Origin: an uncultured Collinsella sp.
GTDB lineage: Bacteria; Actinomycetota; Coriobacteriia; Coriobacteriales; Coriobacteriaceae
Direction: 5' to 3'
Assembly (NCBI GenBank): GCA_958413765.1
Contig: CATYVH010000002.1
Coordinates: forward strand, 62,001 to 126,000
DNA length: 64,000 nucleotides
Shown here: positions 15,784 through 23,686 of the stretch, piece by piece
Layout of the letters: the number at the start of each line of letters is the position of its first letter
How positions within the stretch are numbered: the stretch's first letter is position 1
Notes under the pieces: model-generated
What the model was told of the DNA's origin: nothing
What the model saw: only the letters and a program-made list of their open reading frames with translations
Database searches by the model: none
Program-made: the position numbers and the translations under genes

Positions 15784-18560
15784 CAGAATCCTCCAAACTC
15801 ACGATCTTCACGTGCCATCTCGGCGTCGACAGATTCCAGCGCGGCAAGCCCCTCCTCGTCCAACAGGACCTCGCGCGGCTTGGAACCGTCGGGCGGGCCG
15901 ACGACACCCTTTTCTTCCAGCATGTCCATAATACGCCCGGCACGCGCATAGCCAACCTTCAGGCGGCGTTGCAGGCCAGATGTGGAGCCCAGCTGCGATT
16001 CCACCACAATATGGGCGGCTTCCCAAATGAGCGGATCATCGTCTTGCGGCTCGGCGACTCCGGTGCGGACAATGCCGCCACCAGCCATGGACATGGAAGC
16101 GGGCGCCACGGCGGACAGAATCTCCTCGTGGTAGTCGGGCTCGCTCTGCGACTTAACGAACTCGACAATCTCGTTGATTTCGTCGTCCGAGACAAAGCAG
16201 CCCTGGATACGGCGGGGCTTGCCCCAGTCGACCTTGGAGAACAACATGTCACCCAAACCGGTGAGCTTCTCGGCACCCATCTGGTCGATGATGACGCGCG
16301 AGTCGATGCCCGTGGCGACGTTAAAGGCGATGCGGTTGGTGATGTTGGCCTTGATAAGGCCCGTCACCACGTTGGAGCTGGGGCGCTGCGTGGCAACGAT
16401 CAGGTGAATACCGGCGGCGCGGCCCAGCTGTGCAATACGCACGATCGAGGCCTCGACATCCTTACCGGCAACCATCATCAGGTCAGAGAGCTCGTCAATG
16501 ATAATGACCAGGTAGGGCATCTTTTGCGGCGGGTTGTCGTAATGCTCAAACTCGCCGGCGGCCTGCTTTTCGTTATAGGTCGAAATCTTACGGACGTTGA
16601 GGCGTTCGAATACCTTCAGGCGGCGCTCCATTTCGGACACGGCCCACTGCAGGGCGCTCGCGGCCTGCTTGGGCTCGGTCACCACGGGCACATAGAGATG
16701 CGGCAGACCGTTATAGCCCGCAAGCTCGACGCGCTTGGGGTCGACCATGATCAGGCGAACGTCCTCGGGAAGGGCGCGCATGAGCAAGGTCGTGATGATG
16801 GAATTGATCATCACCGACTTACCAGAACCGGTCGTACCGGCGATCAACAGGTGAGGCATCTTGGCGAGGTCGGCGACGACCGGCGTGCCCTCGGCGTCGC
16901 GGCCGATGGCAAGCTCGAGCGGACCGCCCTTCACATAGGGCAGTACGTCGCCCAGATTGACGTTCTGGCGCTTGCGGTTGGGAATCTCGATGCCCACGAG
17001 CGAGGTGCCGGGGATCGGGGCAAAGATACGAACCGACTGGGCGGCGAGCGAAAGCGCAATATCGTCCTCGAGGCTCGAAATCTTGCTCACGCGCTCGCCC
17101 TCGCCAGGTTGCAGCTTAAAGGTCGTCACCGTGGGGCCGGCGATCCAGCCGACCACGCGGGCACTGCGGCCAAACTCAAGCAAGGTGGATTGCAGTGACT
17201 CAGCGGTCTGCTCCAGCTCCTTATCCGAAGACGCGGCAGAAGCCGACTGCGGGTTGGCATGTAGGATTTCGAGCGGCGGAAGCTTGAGGCCGTCCTCTTC
17301 TTCGCCCTCGTTATCTGCGGCGCCGTCGTCCACTCCCCCATCACGAGCCGCAGCCGATTCGACAGCACTCGTGGCAGGCGCATCGGCAACCTTGGGATGC
17401 TTCAGGAAGTCGGGAATCTGAGGTGCGGCCGAGACGGGATTCACGGCAAACGGCGGCTCGGACTCGTCGATCTTGTCCGGATCGTCCTCCATCGAAAGCT
17501 GTCCAGTGACCTGCCCGCGCTTGGCGTGGCGACGCGGCAGCAAGGTTGTCTTGGCGGTCTCGAGCGGAGCCTCGTCGTCCTCGTCGTCACCCTCGGTGAG
17601 CTCAATCTCGCTATCGGACCAAGAAGGGTCGGGCTCGCTTGTGTTGAGCTTGGGCGCAGCCTTGCCCTTCTTGGCATGGCGGCGCGGCAGCAGCGTGGTC
17701 TTGGCGCGCTCGGCTTCAACCGACTCGGATACGTCGACAAATGGGTCATCGTCCTCGTCGTCATCGTCCAAAACCGGGTCCACATCGTTGCCCATGACCG
17801 TGGTCACGGCAGCATCGGAGCCCTTTTGACGAAGAATGCTCAGGTGCGGACGGGCAACGCCGGGCACCGACAGGGCTTCGTCGTCACCCCACGGGCTGGC
17901 GTTGACATCGGCACGACGGCGTTCGGCAAAATCTGCCGCACGATCGCGGGCAGAGCGCAGCACACCGCCCACCGAAAAGCCAATGATGACAAAACCAACG
18001 ACGGCCAGACCCAACAGGACCACCATCGCGACAGGCTTACCCAGGGCATTCTGCAGCGCACTCGCAATAAACGCACCAATGTAGCCACCCGACACGGAAA
18101 GGTTCTGCGGCGTAAACATAAGGTCGCACGAATCGCTCGTGCCCGGCACCATCAGCGAAAGAATGGAGACGACGGCGATAAAGACCACGGCACCGCCCGC
18201 AACAGAGCGCACGTTGAGCGGCGAGTCCTCACCCAAAAAGAGCGTGGCGGCAAACAGCAAGATGACGATCGGCAGCACGTAGGCGCCCAGGCCAAAGCCC
18301 AGGTGATAGAACCCGGCAACAGCAGCCGTCACGGGCGCTGTTGCCGGTGAGATCACGGCAATGAAGGAAGCGATCGCCAAAACGGCAATGACCACGCCGG
18401 CGATATCGCGATTGGCCGAAGGCTCGACCAAGGGCTCAAAATCGTCGAAGTCTGCCTCATGGCCCTTATTGGCACGCAGATGGGAACCGGCACCCTTAGC
18501 AGATGCCGGTTGGTTATTGGCCTTATTGCCTTTGGCGTTTTGTGCAGATCCGCGCGCCAA
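15783..18560 (-). CDS. ftsK: DNA translocase FtsK/SpoIIIE
   Basis: A 925-residue DNA pump for chromosome segregation at the septum. Several membrane helices within about residues 55-200, an acidic/variable linker at 205-460 that contains a duplicated KTTLLPRRHAK motif, then the RecA-like motor with Walker A GTTGSGKSVM near 575, and a C-terminal winged-helix gamma domain that normally reads KOPS/SRS sites. The start is TTG 18560, supported by GGAGG six bases upstream; no better ATG is available. It begins one base after the rnj stop. Confidence 0.95.
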   Translation of the reverse strand: MARGSAQNAKGNKANNQPASAKGAGSHLRANKGHEADFDDFEPLVEPSANRDIAGVVIAVLAIASFIAVISPATAPVTAAVAGFYHLGFGLGAYVLPIVILLFAATLFLGEDSPLNVRSVAGGAVVFIAVVSILSLMVPGTSDSCDLMFTPQNLSVSGGYIGAFIASALQNALGKPVAMVVLLGLAVVGFVIIGFSVGGVLRSARDRAADFAERRRADVNASPWGDDEALSVPGVARPHLSILRQKGSDAAVTTVMGNDVDPVLDDDDEDDDPFVDVSESVEAERAKTTLLPRRHAKKGKAAPKLNTSEPDPSWSDSEIELTEGDDEDDEAPLETAKTTLLPRRHAKRGQVTGQLSMEDDPDKIDESEPPFAVNPVSAAPQIPDFLKHPKVADAPATSAVESAAARDGGVDDGAADNEGEEEDGLKLPPLEILHANPQSASAASSDKELEQTAESLQSTLLEFGRSARVVGWIAGPTVTTFKLQPGEGERVSKISSLEDDIALSLAAQSVRIFAPIPGTSLVGIEIPNRKRQNVNLGDVLPYVKGGPLELAIGRDAEGTPVVADLAKMPHLLIAGTTGSGKSVMINSIITTLLMRALPEDVRLIMVDPKRVELAGYNGLPHLYVPVVTEPKQAASALQWAVSEMERRLKVFERLNVRKISTYNEKQAAGEFEHYDNPPQKMPYLVIIIDELSDLMMVAGKDVEASIVRIAQLGRAAGIHLIVATQRPSSNVVTGLIKANITNRIAFNVATGIDSRVIIDQMGAEKLTGLGDMLFSKVDWGKPRRIQGCFVSDDEINEIVEFVKSQSEPDYHEEILSAVAPASMSMAGGGIVRTGVAEPQDDDPLIWEAAHIVVESQLGSTSGLQRRLKVGYARAGRIMDMLEEKGVVGPPDGSKPREVLLDEEGLAALESVDAEMAREDREFGGF

Positions 18561-18561
18561 A

Positions 18562-20232
18562 CTAAACCTCCATGACGACCGGGATGATCATCGGACGGGT
18601 GCGCGTACGGCTCCAGATAAAGTTAGAGAGCGAATCGCGCACGGCCTTGCGAATGGCATCGGAACCGCTGCTGGTAAAGCTAAACTTACCCTTCTCGATC
18701 GTCTTCATAATGGACGCGGAGGCATCCTCGGAGAACTGGTCGTCGATGGCAAACGAGACGCCGCGGCCCGAGAACTCGATGGCCTCGATCTTCTTGTGTT
18801 TGAGGGAGACGATGGCAACGGCCGTGACCATACCGTCGTTGGCGAGCTTCTGGCGATCGCGCAGGACGATGGGGTCGGTATCGCCGATACGCAGGCCGTC
18901 GACGTAAACGACACCGGACTCGACGGGCGTACCGCGCTTGACGATACCACCGCGCATCTCGAGCGTGTCGCCGTTATCGAGGATAAAGATATGATCGTCC
19001 TTGATGCCCATCTTGCGGGCCAGCTGGGCATGGGCGCGCAGATGCACGGCCTCACCGTGAACCGGCATAAAGTACGTGGGCTTGGCCATGGCCATCAGGA
19101 GCTTGAGCTCCTCCTGGCTACCGTGACCCGAGACGTGGACGAGAGCGCGGTTCTTATCCCACACGTCGCAGCCGAGCTTGGCCAGGCTGTTGACGACCTG
19201 CTGGACGGCCTTCTCGTTGCCAGGAACGGGAGTTGCCGAAAGGATAACGGTATCGCCCTCGTGGATGGAGAGCGTCTTGTGCTCGCCATTGGCCATGCGG
19301 GACAGGGCCGACAGCGGCTCGCCCTGCGAACCAGTGCACATGACGACGATCTTGTCGTCAGGCAGGTTATCAATATCGAAGGCATCGATGATATCGGCAT
19401 CATCGATGTTGAGATAACCGAGCTCGCGCGCCACGCGGGTGTTCGTGAGCATGGAGCGACCGGTCACAACGACCTTACGGCCGCACTTGCGGGCGGCATC
19501 GCAGATCTGCTGCAAACGATGGATGTGGCTCGAGAACGATGCGACGAACACGCGACCCGGGGCGTTCTTGATGGCGTGCAGCAGGTTGGGACCAACCTCG
19601 GCCTCGGACTTGGTAAAGCCGGGAACCGTGGCATTAGTGGAGTCGGAAAGCAGCAGGTCGATGCCCTGCTTGGCAAAGCGGCTGATAGCGGCATAGTCGG
19701 GCGTGACGCCATCGATGGGCGTCTGGTCGAGCTTAAAGTCGCCGGTGTGCATAACGGTGCCCTGATTGGTGCGGATGAACACGCCCAGAGCGCCGGGGAT
19801 GGAGTGCGTCATCGAGAAGAAGTCGAGCGAGATGCCGCCGAGGTTGACATGGCTGCCGCCCTTGACCTCGCGGAACTTGGGTGCGCGGATGCGGAACTCA
19901 GAAAGCTTGCCCTCGATAAAACCGAGCGTCAGCTTGCTCGAGAAGATGGGCACCTTGTTGTTGAGGTCCTGCAGCAGGTACGGAAGCGAACCGGTGTGGT
20001 CCTCGTGGCCGTGAGTAACGATGATACCGCGGAGCTTCTCCTCGTTCTCCAGAACATAGGTGTAGTCGGGAAGCACCAGGTCGATACCGGGCTGGGAGTC
20101 ATCCGGGAACATAAGACCGGCGTCGACGAGCACCATGTCGTCGCCGCACTCGAAGACCGTCATGTTCTTGCCGATGCCATCAAGGCCGCCGAGCGGGATG
20201 ATCTTCAAGGGAGATGATTTTTTAGCTGCCAT
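18562..20232 (-). CDS. rnj: Ribonuclease J
   Basis: A 556-residue metallo-beta-lactamase/beta-CASP RNase with 5'-3' exonuclease and endonuclease activity. Metal motif THGHEDHTG at 73-81, beta-CASP residues including VVMCTGSQGEPLSAL, and a C-terminal domain after about residue 440. It is the first gene of a seven-gene operon ending in cinA and is separated from pnp by a 640-base repeat-bearing gap, so three major RNases (Y, J, PNPase) are within 16 kb. Confidence 0.96.
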   Translation of the reverse strand: MAAKKSSPLKIIPLGGLDGIGKNMTVFECGDDMVLVDAGLMFPDDSQPGIDLVLPDYTYVLENEEKLRGIIVTHGHEDHTGSLPYLLQDLNNKVPIFSSKLTLGFIEGKLSEFRIRAPKFREVKGGSHVNLGGISLDFFSMTHSIPGALGVFIRTNQGTVMHTGDFKLDQTPIDGVTPDYAAISRFAKQGIDLLLSDSTNATVPGFTKSEAEVGPNLLHAIKNAPGRVFVASFSSHIHRLQQICDAARKCGRKVVVTGRSMLTNTRVARELGYLNIDDADIIDAFDIDNLPDDKIVVMCTGSQGEPLSALSRMANGEHKTLSIHEGDTVILSATPVPGNEKAVQQVVNSLAKLGCDVWDKNRALVHVSGHGSQEELKLLMAMAKPTYFMPVHGEAVHLRAHAQLARKMGIKDDHIFILDNGDTLEMRGGIVKRGTPVESGVVYVDGLRIGDTDPIVLRDRQKLANDGMVTAVAIVSLKHKKIEAIEFSGRGVSFAIDDQFSEDASASIMKTIEKGKFSFTSSGSDAIRKAVRDSLSNFIWSRTRTRPMIIPVVMEV

Positions 20233-20417
20233 AGGTTAGTGTGGTTTCCTTTCTTCGAAACGGGTCTGGAACAACCGACGGGGCGCTTCTGGCAAACCGA
20301 CCGTCGGGAACGTACAAACATGCATCGCAGAGTCGATGCAATAACTACAGTATGATACCCATTTGCACAACAACAGACCACCCATGCATCAAAGCCCCAT
20401 CTGAACTGGTCTATCCC

Positions 20418-20556
20418 GCCGGTTTCCCGTGGGGCGGGCACTGATGAAGTTTCCTGCTCTACAGTCCTGCTCACGACGGAGGCCACATTAAGTGGCCTCC
20501 TGTTCGTGCGGAACTCGCGATAAACTTCATCAGTGCCCGCCCCACGGGAAACCGGC
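20418..20556 (-). repeat. Palindromic element A (35-base perfect arms around a conserved core)
   Basis: Arms 20418-20452 and 20522-20556 are perfect reverse complements. The 69-base centre (20453-20521) holds a nine-pair hairpin (20478-20486 with 20492-20500) and is homologous to the centre of element B in the opposite orientation (core on the minus strand). The inner nine bases of the arms (ATGAAGTTT) are shared with B, but the outer 26 are not. It lies upstream of rnj in a non-coding gap. See findings. Confidence 0.93.
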
Positions 20557-20580
20557 CAATAAGGGACAGGTTAATTTTGG
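20556..20580 (+). repeat. Possible REP-like motif next to element A
   Basis: A 25-base segment with complementary ends (CCAA/TTGG) and an internal AGGGACAGGTTAA. It has the same length, the same GGGACAG at the same internal position and the same end-pairing as the inverted repeats that bound the RAYT remnant at 48666-48924, with about 14 of 25 bases identical. Confidence 0.4.
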
Positions 20581-20679
20581 TCGATTTTATCTGGGGAAAT
20601 GCTGCAGCGTCTATCTACAAATCCGAAATCTGACTACTGAATAGACTGTCTAACTAAATTGCGAGCGGCACTAACCAGT
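20581..20679. other. Spacer between palindromic elements A and B
   Basis: About 100 bases, AT-richer than the surroundings. No gene, terminator or convincing promoter was found here. Confidence 0.5.
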
Positions 20680-20824
20680 CCTTTTGCTTGCGCCCGGGAG
20701 GGCCGCATATGAAGTTTATCGCGAGTTCCGCACGCAAAGGAAAGCACTTAATGTGCTTTCCGTCTTGCGCAGGACTGTAGAGCAGGAAATTTCATATGCG
20801 GCCCTCCCGGGCGCAAGCAAAAGG
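20680..20824 (+). repeat. Palindromic element B (34-base perfect arms around the same conserved core)
   Basis: Arms 20680-20713 and 20791-20824 are perfect reverse complements. The inner hairpin is GGAAAGCAC (20739-20747) with GTGCTTTCC. The 69-base core aligns without gaps to the reverse complement of the element A core, with paired changes in the stems. The right arm includes the T-tail of the pnp terminator. The conserved ATG (20709-20711) is preceded by GGGAGGG. Confidence 0.93.
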
Positions 20825-20849
20825 GCGACCCCTGTCCGGAGTCGCCCTT
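20821..20849 (-). terminator. Rho-independent terminator of rpsO-pnp
   Basis: On the minus strand AAGGGCGAC pairs with GTCGCCCTT and is followed by TTTTGC, 24 bases after the pnp stop. The T-tail runs into the right arm of palindromic element B. Confidence 0.85.
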
Positions 20850-20872
20850 GCGGTGCTGCTTATGTACGGCTG

Positions 20873-23119
20873 TTACTCGGCGTCGTGGTGACGGCGGGGC
20901 TTGCGGCCTCCGTTGTCGCCGGGACGGCGCGGACGGTCGCTGCGCTCGGAGCGCTCGCGACGCGGACGCTCACGACGCTGGAAGTGCTCGCCGTCGCCCT
21001 CGGAGGTACCCTCGGCGCGAGCCGGAGCCTCGGGCTTGTCAAGACGATCGAGCGAGATCTTGCCGCGATCGTCGACCTCAATGACGACGACCTTGACCTC
21101 GTCGCCCACGTTAAGGACATCCTCGACCTTCTCCACGCGGCCCTTGGCGACGCGGGAGATGTGCAGCAGGCCGTCCTTGCCGGGCAGCAGGTTGACGAAG
21201 GCGCCGAAGGGCTGGATGGAGACCACACGACCGGTGTACTCCTCGCCCGGCTCGGGAACCTTGATGATGAGCTTGATACGCTCGACAGCCTGATCGACGG
21301 ACTCGCCGGTGCCGCCGACAAAGACGGTGCCGTCCTCCTGGATGTCGACCGAAGCGCCGGTCTCGTCCTGGATGCCGCGGATGACCTTACCGCCGGAACC
21401 GATGACGTCGCGAATCTTGTCAGTCGGAACCTGGATGGAGACGATACGCGGAGCGGTGCTGCGCGTGGTGTGGCGCGGCTCGGGGATCACATCGAGCATC
21501 TTCTGCAGGATGAAGGCGCGACCCTCCTTGGCCTGCTGCAGGGCGCGGGCCAAGATGTCAAAGGTAAGACCAGTGGCCTTGTTGTCCATCTGCAGAGCGG
21601 TAATGCCCTCGGTGGTGCCGGTGACCTTAAAGTCCATGTCGCCAAGGAAGTCCTCGAGACCCTGGATGTCGGACAGGACCACGGTCTTGCCCTCCTCCTG
21701 GATCAGGCCCATGGCGATACCGGAGACCGGGCGCTTAATGGGCACGCCGCCGTCCATAAGGGCGAGCGTGGAGCCGCAGGTCGAAGCCATCGAAGAGGAG
21801 CCGTTGGACTCCATGACCTCGGAGACGACGCGGATGGCGTAGGGGAACTCGTTCTCGTCGGGGAGCACCGGAAGCAAAGCGCGCTCAGCCAGGTTGCCGT
21901 GGCCGATCTCGCGGCGCTTGGGGCTGCCCATGCGGCCGGTCTCGCCGGTGCAGAACGGCGGGAAGTTGTAGTGGTGCATGTAGCGCTTGCCCTCGGTGGG
22001 CTCGATGGTATCCAGACGCTGGCCCTCGTTGAGCATACCGAGCGACAGGACGGAAAGCACCTGGGTCTGGCCACGCTGGAACAGACCGGAGCCGTGAACG
22101 AGCGGCAGGTAGTTATCCTTCACCATGATGGGGCGAATCTCATCGGCGGCACGGCCGTCGACGCGCTCGCCGGTCTCGACGACCATGGTACGCATAGCCT
22201 TCTTCTCGAGCTTCTTGAGCGCCACGGGAATCTCGCGCTCCCAAGCGGACTGCTCCTCCTCGGTGAACTCGGCACGGATGGACTCCTTCAGAGCCTCGAC
22301 CTTACCGATACGGGAGAGCTTGTCGGCGTCGCGAAGGGCGGCTGCCATCTCGTCGTAGTGGGCGAAGATGCGCTCCTGGACCTCCTCGACGGGCTGGTCG
22401 AGCGGGTACTCCTTCTTGACGATGGCGCCGTTGACCTGCTCCCACTCGGCGACAAACTCGTCCTGAGCCTGGCAGAAGGCAGCAAGGGCCTCCTGGCCAA
22501 ACTTCATGGCGGCGAGCATGTCGTCCTCGGAGATCTCCTCGGCGCCGGCCTCGACCATCGAGATGAAGTCGGCGGAGCCACCCAGCTCCAGGTCCAGATC
22601 GGAGTTCTCGCGCTCCTCATAGGTGGGGTTGACGATAAACTCTCCGGTCTCCACGTTGCGGCCGATGCGCACGCAGGCAAGCGGGCCCTCGAAGGGCACG
22701 CCGCCGAGCGTCATGGCCAGGGAGGCACCCATGACGTTGATGACGTCGAAGGGGTTGACCTGGTCGGCGACGAGCGAGGTGGCGACAATGTGCACCTCGT
22801 TGCGGAAGCCGTCCGGGAAGCTCGGGCGAATCGGACGGTCAATCATGCGCGCGGTGAGCGTGGCCTTCTCGCTGGGACGGCCCTCACGCTTGAGGTAACC
22901 ACCCGGGATGCGGCCGGCTGCGTACATCTTCTCGTTGAAGTCGACGGTCAGCGGGAAGAAGTCGTAGTTCTTGCGCTCCTTGGAGACAACCACGGTGTCG
23001 AGCATCGTGGTGTCGCCCTGCTTGACCAGGCAGGCGCCGGTGGCCTGCTTGGCAAGCTCGCCGGACTCAAAGGTGTAGGTCTTGCCGTACAGCTCAAAGG
23101 TCTTGGATACGAGTGTCAT
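20873..23119 (-). CDS. pnp: Polyribonucleotide nucleotidyltransferase (PNPase)
   Basis: A 748-residue phosphorolytic 3'-5' exoribonuclease. Two RNase PH domains (about 1-215 and 310-545) flank a helical domain; then a KH domain with IGSGGKVIRG near 575 and an S1 domain starting at GEEYTGRVVSIQPFGAF near 625. After about residue 700 there is an added tail rich in Arg, Glu and Pro (ERPRRERSERSDRPRRPG). It is downstream of rpsO, the usual pair, and ends at a strong terminator. Confidence 0.97.
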   Translation of the reverse strand: MTLVSKTFELYGKTYTFESGELAKQATGACLVKQGDTTMLDTVVVSKERKNYDFFPLTVDFNEKMYAAGRIPGGYLKREGRPSEKATLTARMIDRPIRPSFPDGFRNEVHIVATSLVADQVNPFDVINVMGASLAMTLGGVPFEGPLACVRIGRNVETGEFIVNPTYEERENSDLDLELGGSADFISMVEAGAEEISEDDMLAAMKFGQEALAAFCQAQDEFVAEWEQVNGAIVKKEYPLDQPVEEVQERIFAHYDEMAAALRDADKLSRIGKVEALKESIRAEFTEEEQSAWEREIPVALKKLEKKAMRTMVVETGERVDGRAADEIRPIMVKDNYLPLVHGSGLFQRGQTQVLSVLSLGMLNEGQRLDTIEPTEGKRYMHHYNFPPFCTGETGRMGSPKRREIGHGNLAERALLPVLPDENEFPYAIRVVSEVMESNGSSSMASTCGSTLALMDGGVPIKRPVSGIAMGLIQEEGKTVVLSDIQGLEDFLGDMDFKVTGTTEGITALQMDNKATGLTFDILARALQQAKEGRAFILQKMLDVIPEPRHTTRSTAPRIVSIQVPTDKIRDVIGSGGKVIRGIQDETGASVDIQEDGTVFVGGTGESVDQAVERIKLIIKVPEPGEEYTGRVVSIQPFGAFVNLLPGKDGLLHISRVAKGRVEKVEDVLNVGDEVKVVVIEVDDRGKISLDRLDKPEAPARAEGTSEGDGEHFQRRERPRRERSERSDRPRRPGDNGGRKPRRHHDAE

Positions 23120-23132
23120 TGTTCTCCTTTAC

Positions 23133-23155
23133 CCCACAGGCCCGTTGCCTGTGGG
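23133..23155 (-). other. Hairpin in the pnp leader
   Basis: CCCACAGGC and GCCTGTGGG form a perfect nine-pair stem with a five-base loop, ending just before the pnp Shine-Dalgarno AAGGAG. In enterobacteria a leader stem mediates PNPase autocontrol via RNase III; a similar role here is inference. Confidence 0.5.
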
Positions 23156-23222
23156 CTTCTCATGTGACGCGGGCCCCCTGCCCCCGCCACGCTTCAGAGC
23201 GTGATTGTTCGCGCCCTTACAC

Positions 23223-23254
23223 AAAAAGAGCGCCCCGCTGCGCAGGACGCTCTT
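23223..23254 (-). terminator. Terminator/attenuator between rpsO and pnp
   Basis: On the minus strand AAGAGCGTCC pairs with GGGCGCTCTT (one wobble), followed by TTTTTG, 16 bases after rpsO. Partial termination would set the rpsO:pnp ratio. Confidence 0.75.
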
Positions 23255-23269
23255 AGCATGTACAAATCC

Positions 23270-23548
23270 TTACTGGATGTTGTCGCGGATGCCCAGAGCC
23301 TTGATGAGCTCACGGTACTCGACGATGTCGTTCTTCTTGATGTAGGAGAGAAGACGACGACGACGGCCGACGAGCATGAGCAGGCCACGACGGGTGTGGA
23401 AGTCCTTCTGGTGGGACTTCATGTGCTCGGTCAGCTCCTTGATGCGCTCGGACAGGATGGCGACCTGAACCTTGGGGTTGCCGGTGTCGACCGGGGTGTT
23501 ACCGAACTGGGCAGTCAGCTCAGCCTTGCGCTCTTTGGAAACAGTCAT
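23270..23548 (-). CDS. rpsO: 30S ribosomal protein S15
   Basis: A 92-residue S15 with the conserved DTGNPKVQVAILSERI, LTEHMKSHQKDFHTRRGLL and LVGRRRRLLSYIK motifs that contact 16S rRNA. The ATG at 23548 follows AAAGGTG; upstream in-frame codons reach 23644 but lack homology. Rpl/rps autocontrol by S15 is known in several phyla, and a GC-rich palindrome lies directly upstream. Confidence 0.97.
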   Translation of the reverse strand: MTVSKERKAELTAQFGNTPVDTGNPKVQVAILSERIKELTEHMKSHQKDFHTRRGLLMLVGRRRRLLSYIKKNDIVEYRELIKALGIRDNIQ

Positions 23549-23567
23549 TGTTTCACCTTTCGTTTCT

Positions 23568-23585
23568 TGTCGCCCGCGGGCGACA
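23568..23585 (-). promoter_or_regulatory. Perfect 18-base palindrome in the rpsO leader
   Basis: TGTCGCCCGCGGGCGACA is fully self-complementary and lies 20 bases upstream of the rpsO start. It may be part of an S15-responsive leader or a DNA site; no match to a known element was made. Confidence 0.45.
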
Positions 23586-23686
23586 CTATTCGCCTCGGAC
23601 TGGGAAGCCGTCGGTGGAGCGAGCATCCAAGGTCGAGGTACCAACAGGTCGGTATGTTACCACAAGCAGACCGCCCATGCGCATCA

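Noticed and set aside
20418..20824. CRISPR-like array
   Set aside because: There are only two units, in opposite orientation, with large palindromic arms and no regular spacers or cas genes.
20684..23167. Plus-strand open frame of 827 codons covering palindromic element B and the pnp antisense
   Set aside because: All but the first 60 codons mirror pnp; low-complexity composition and no domain.
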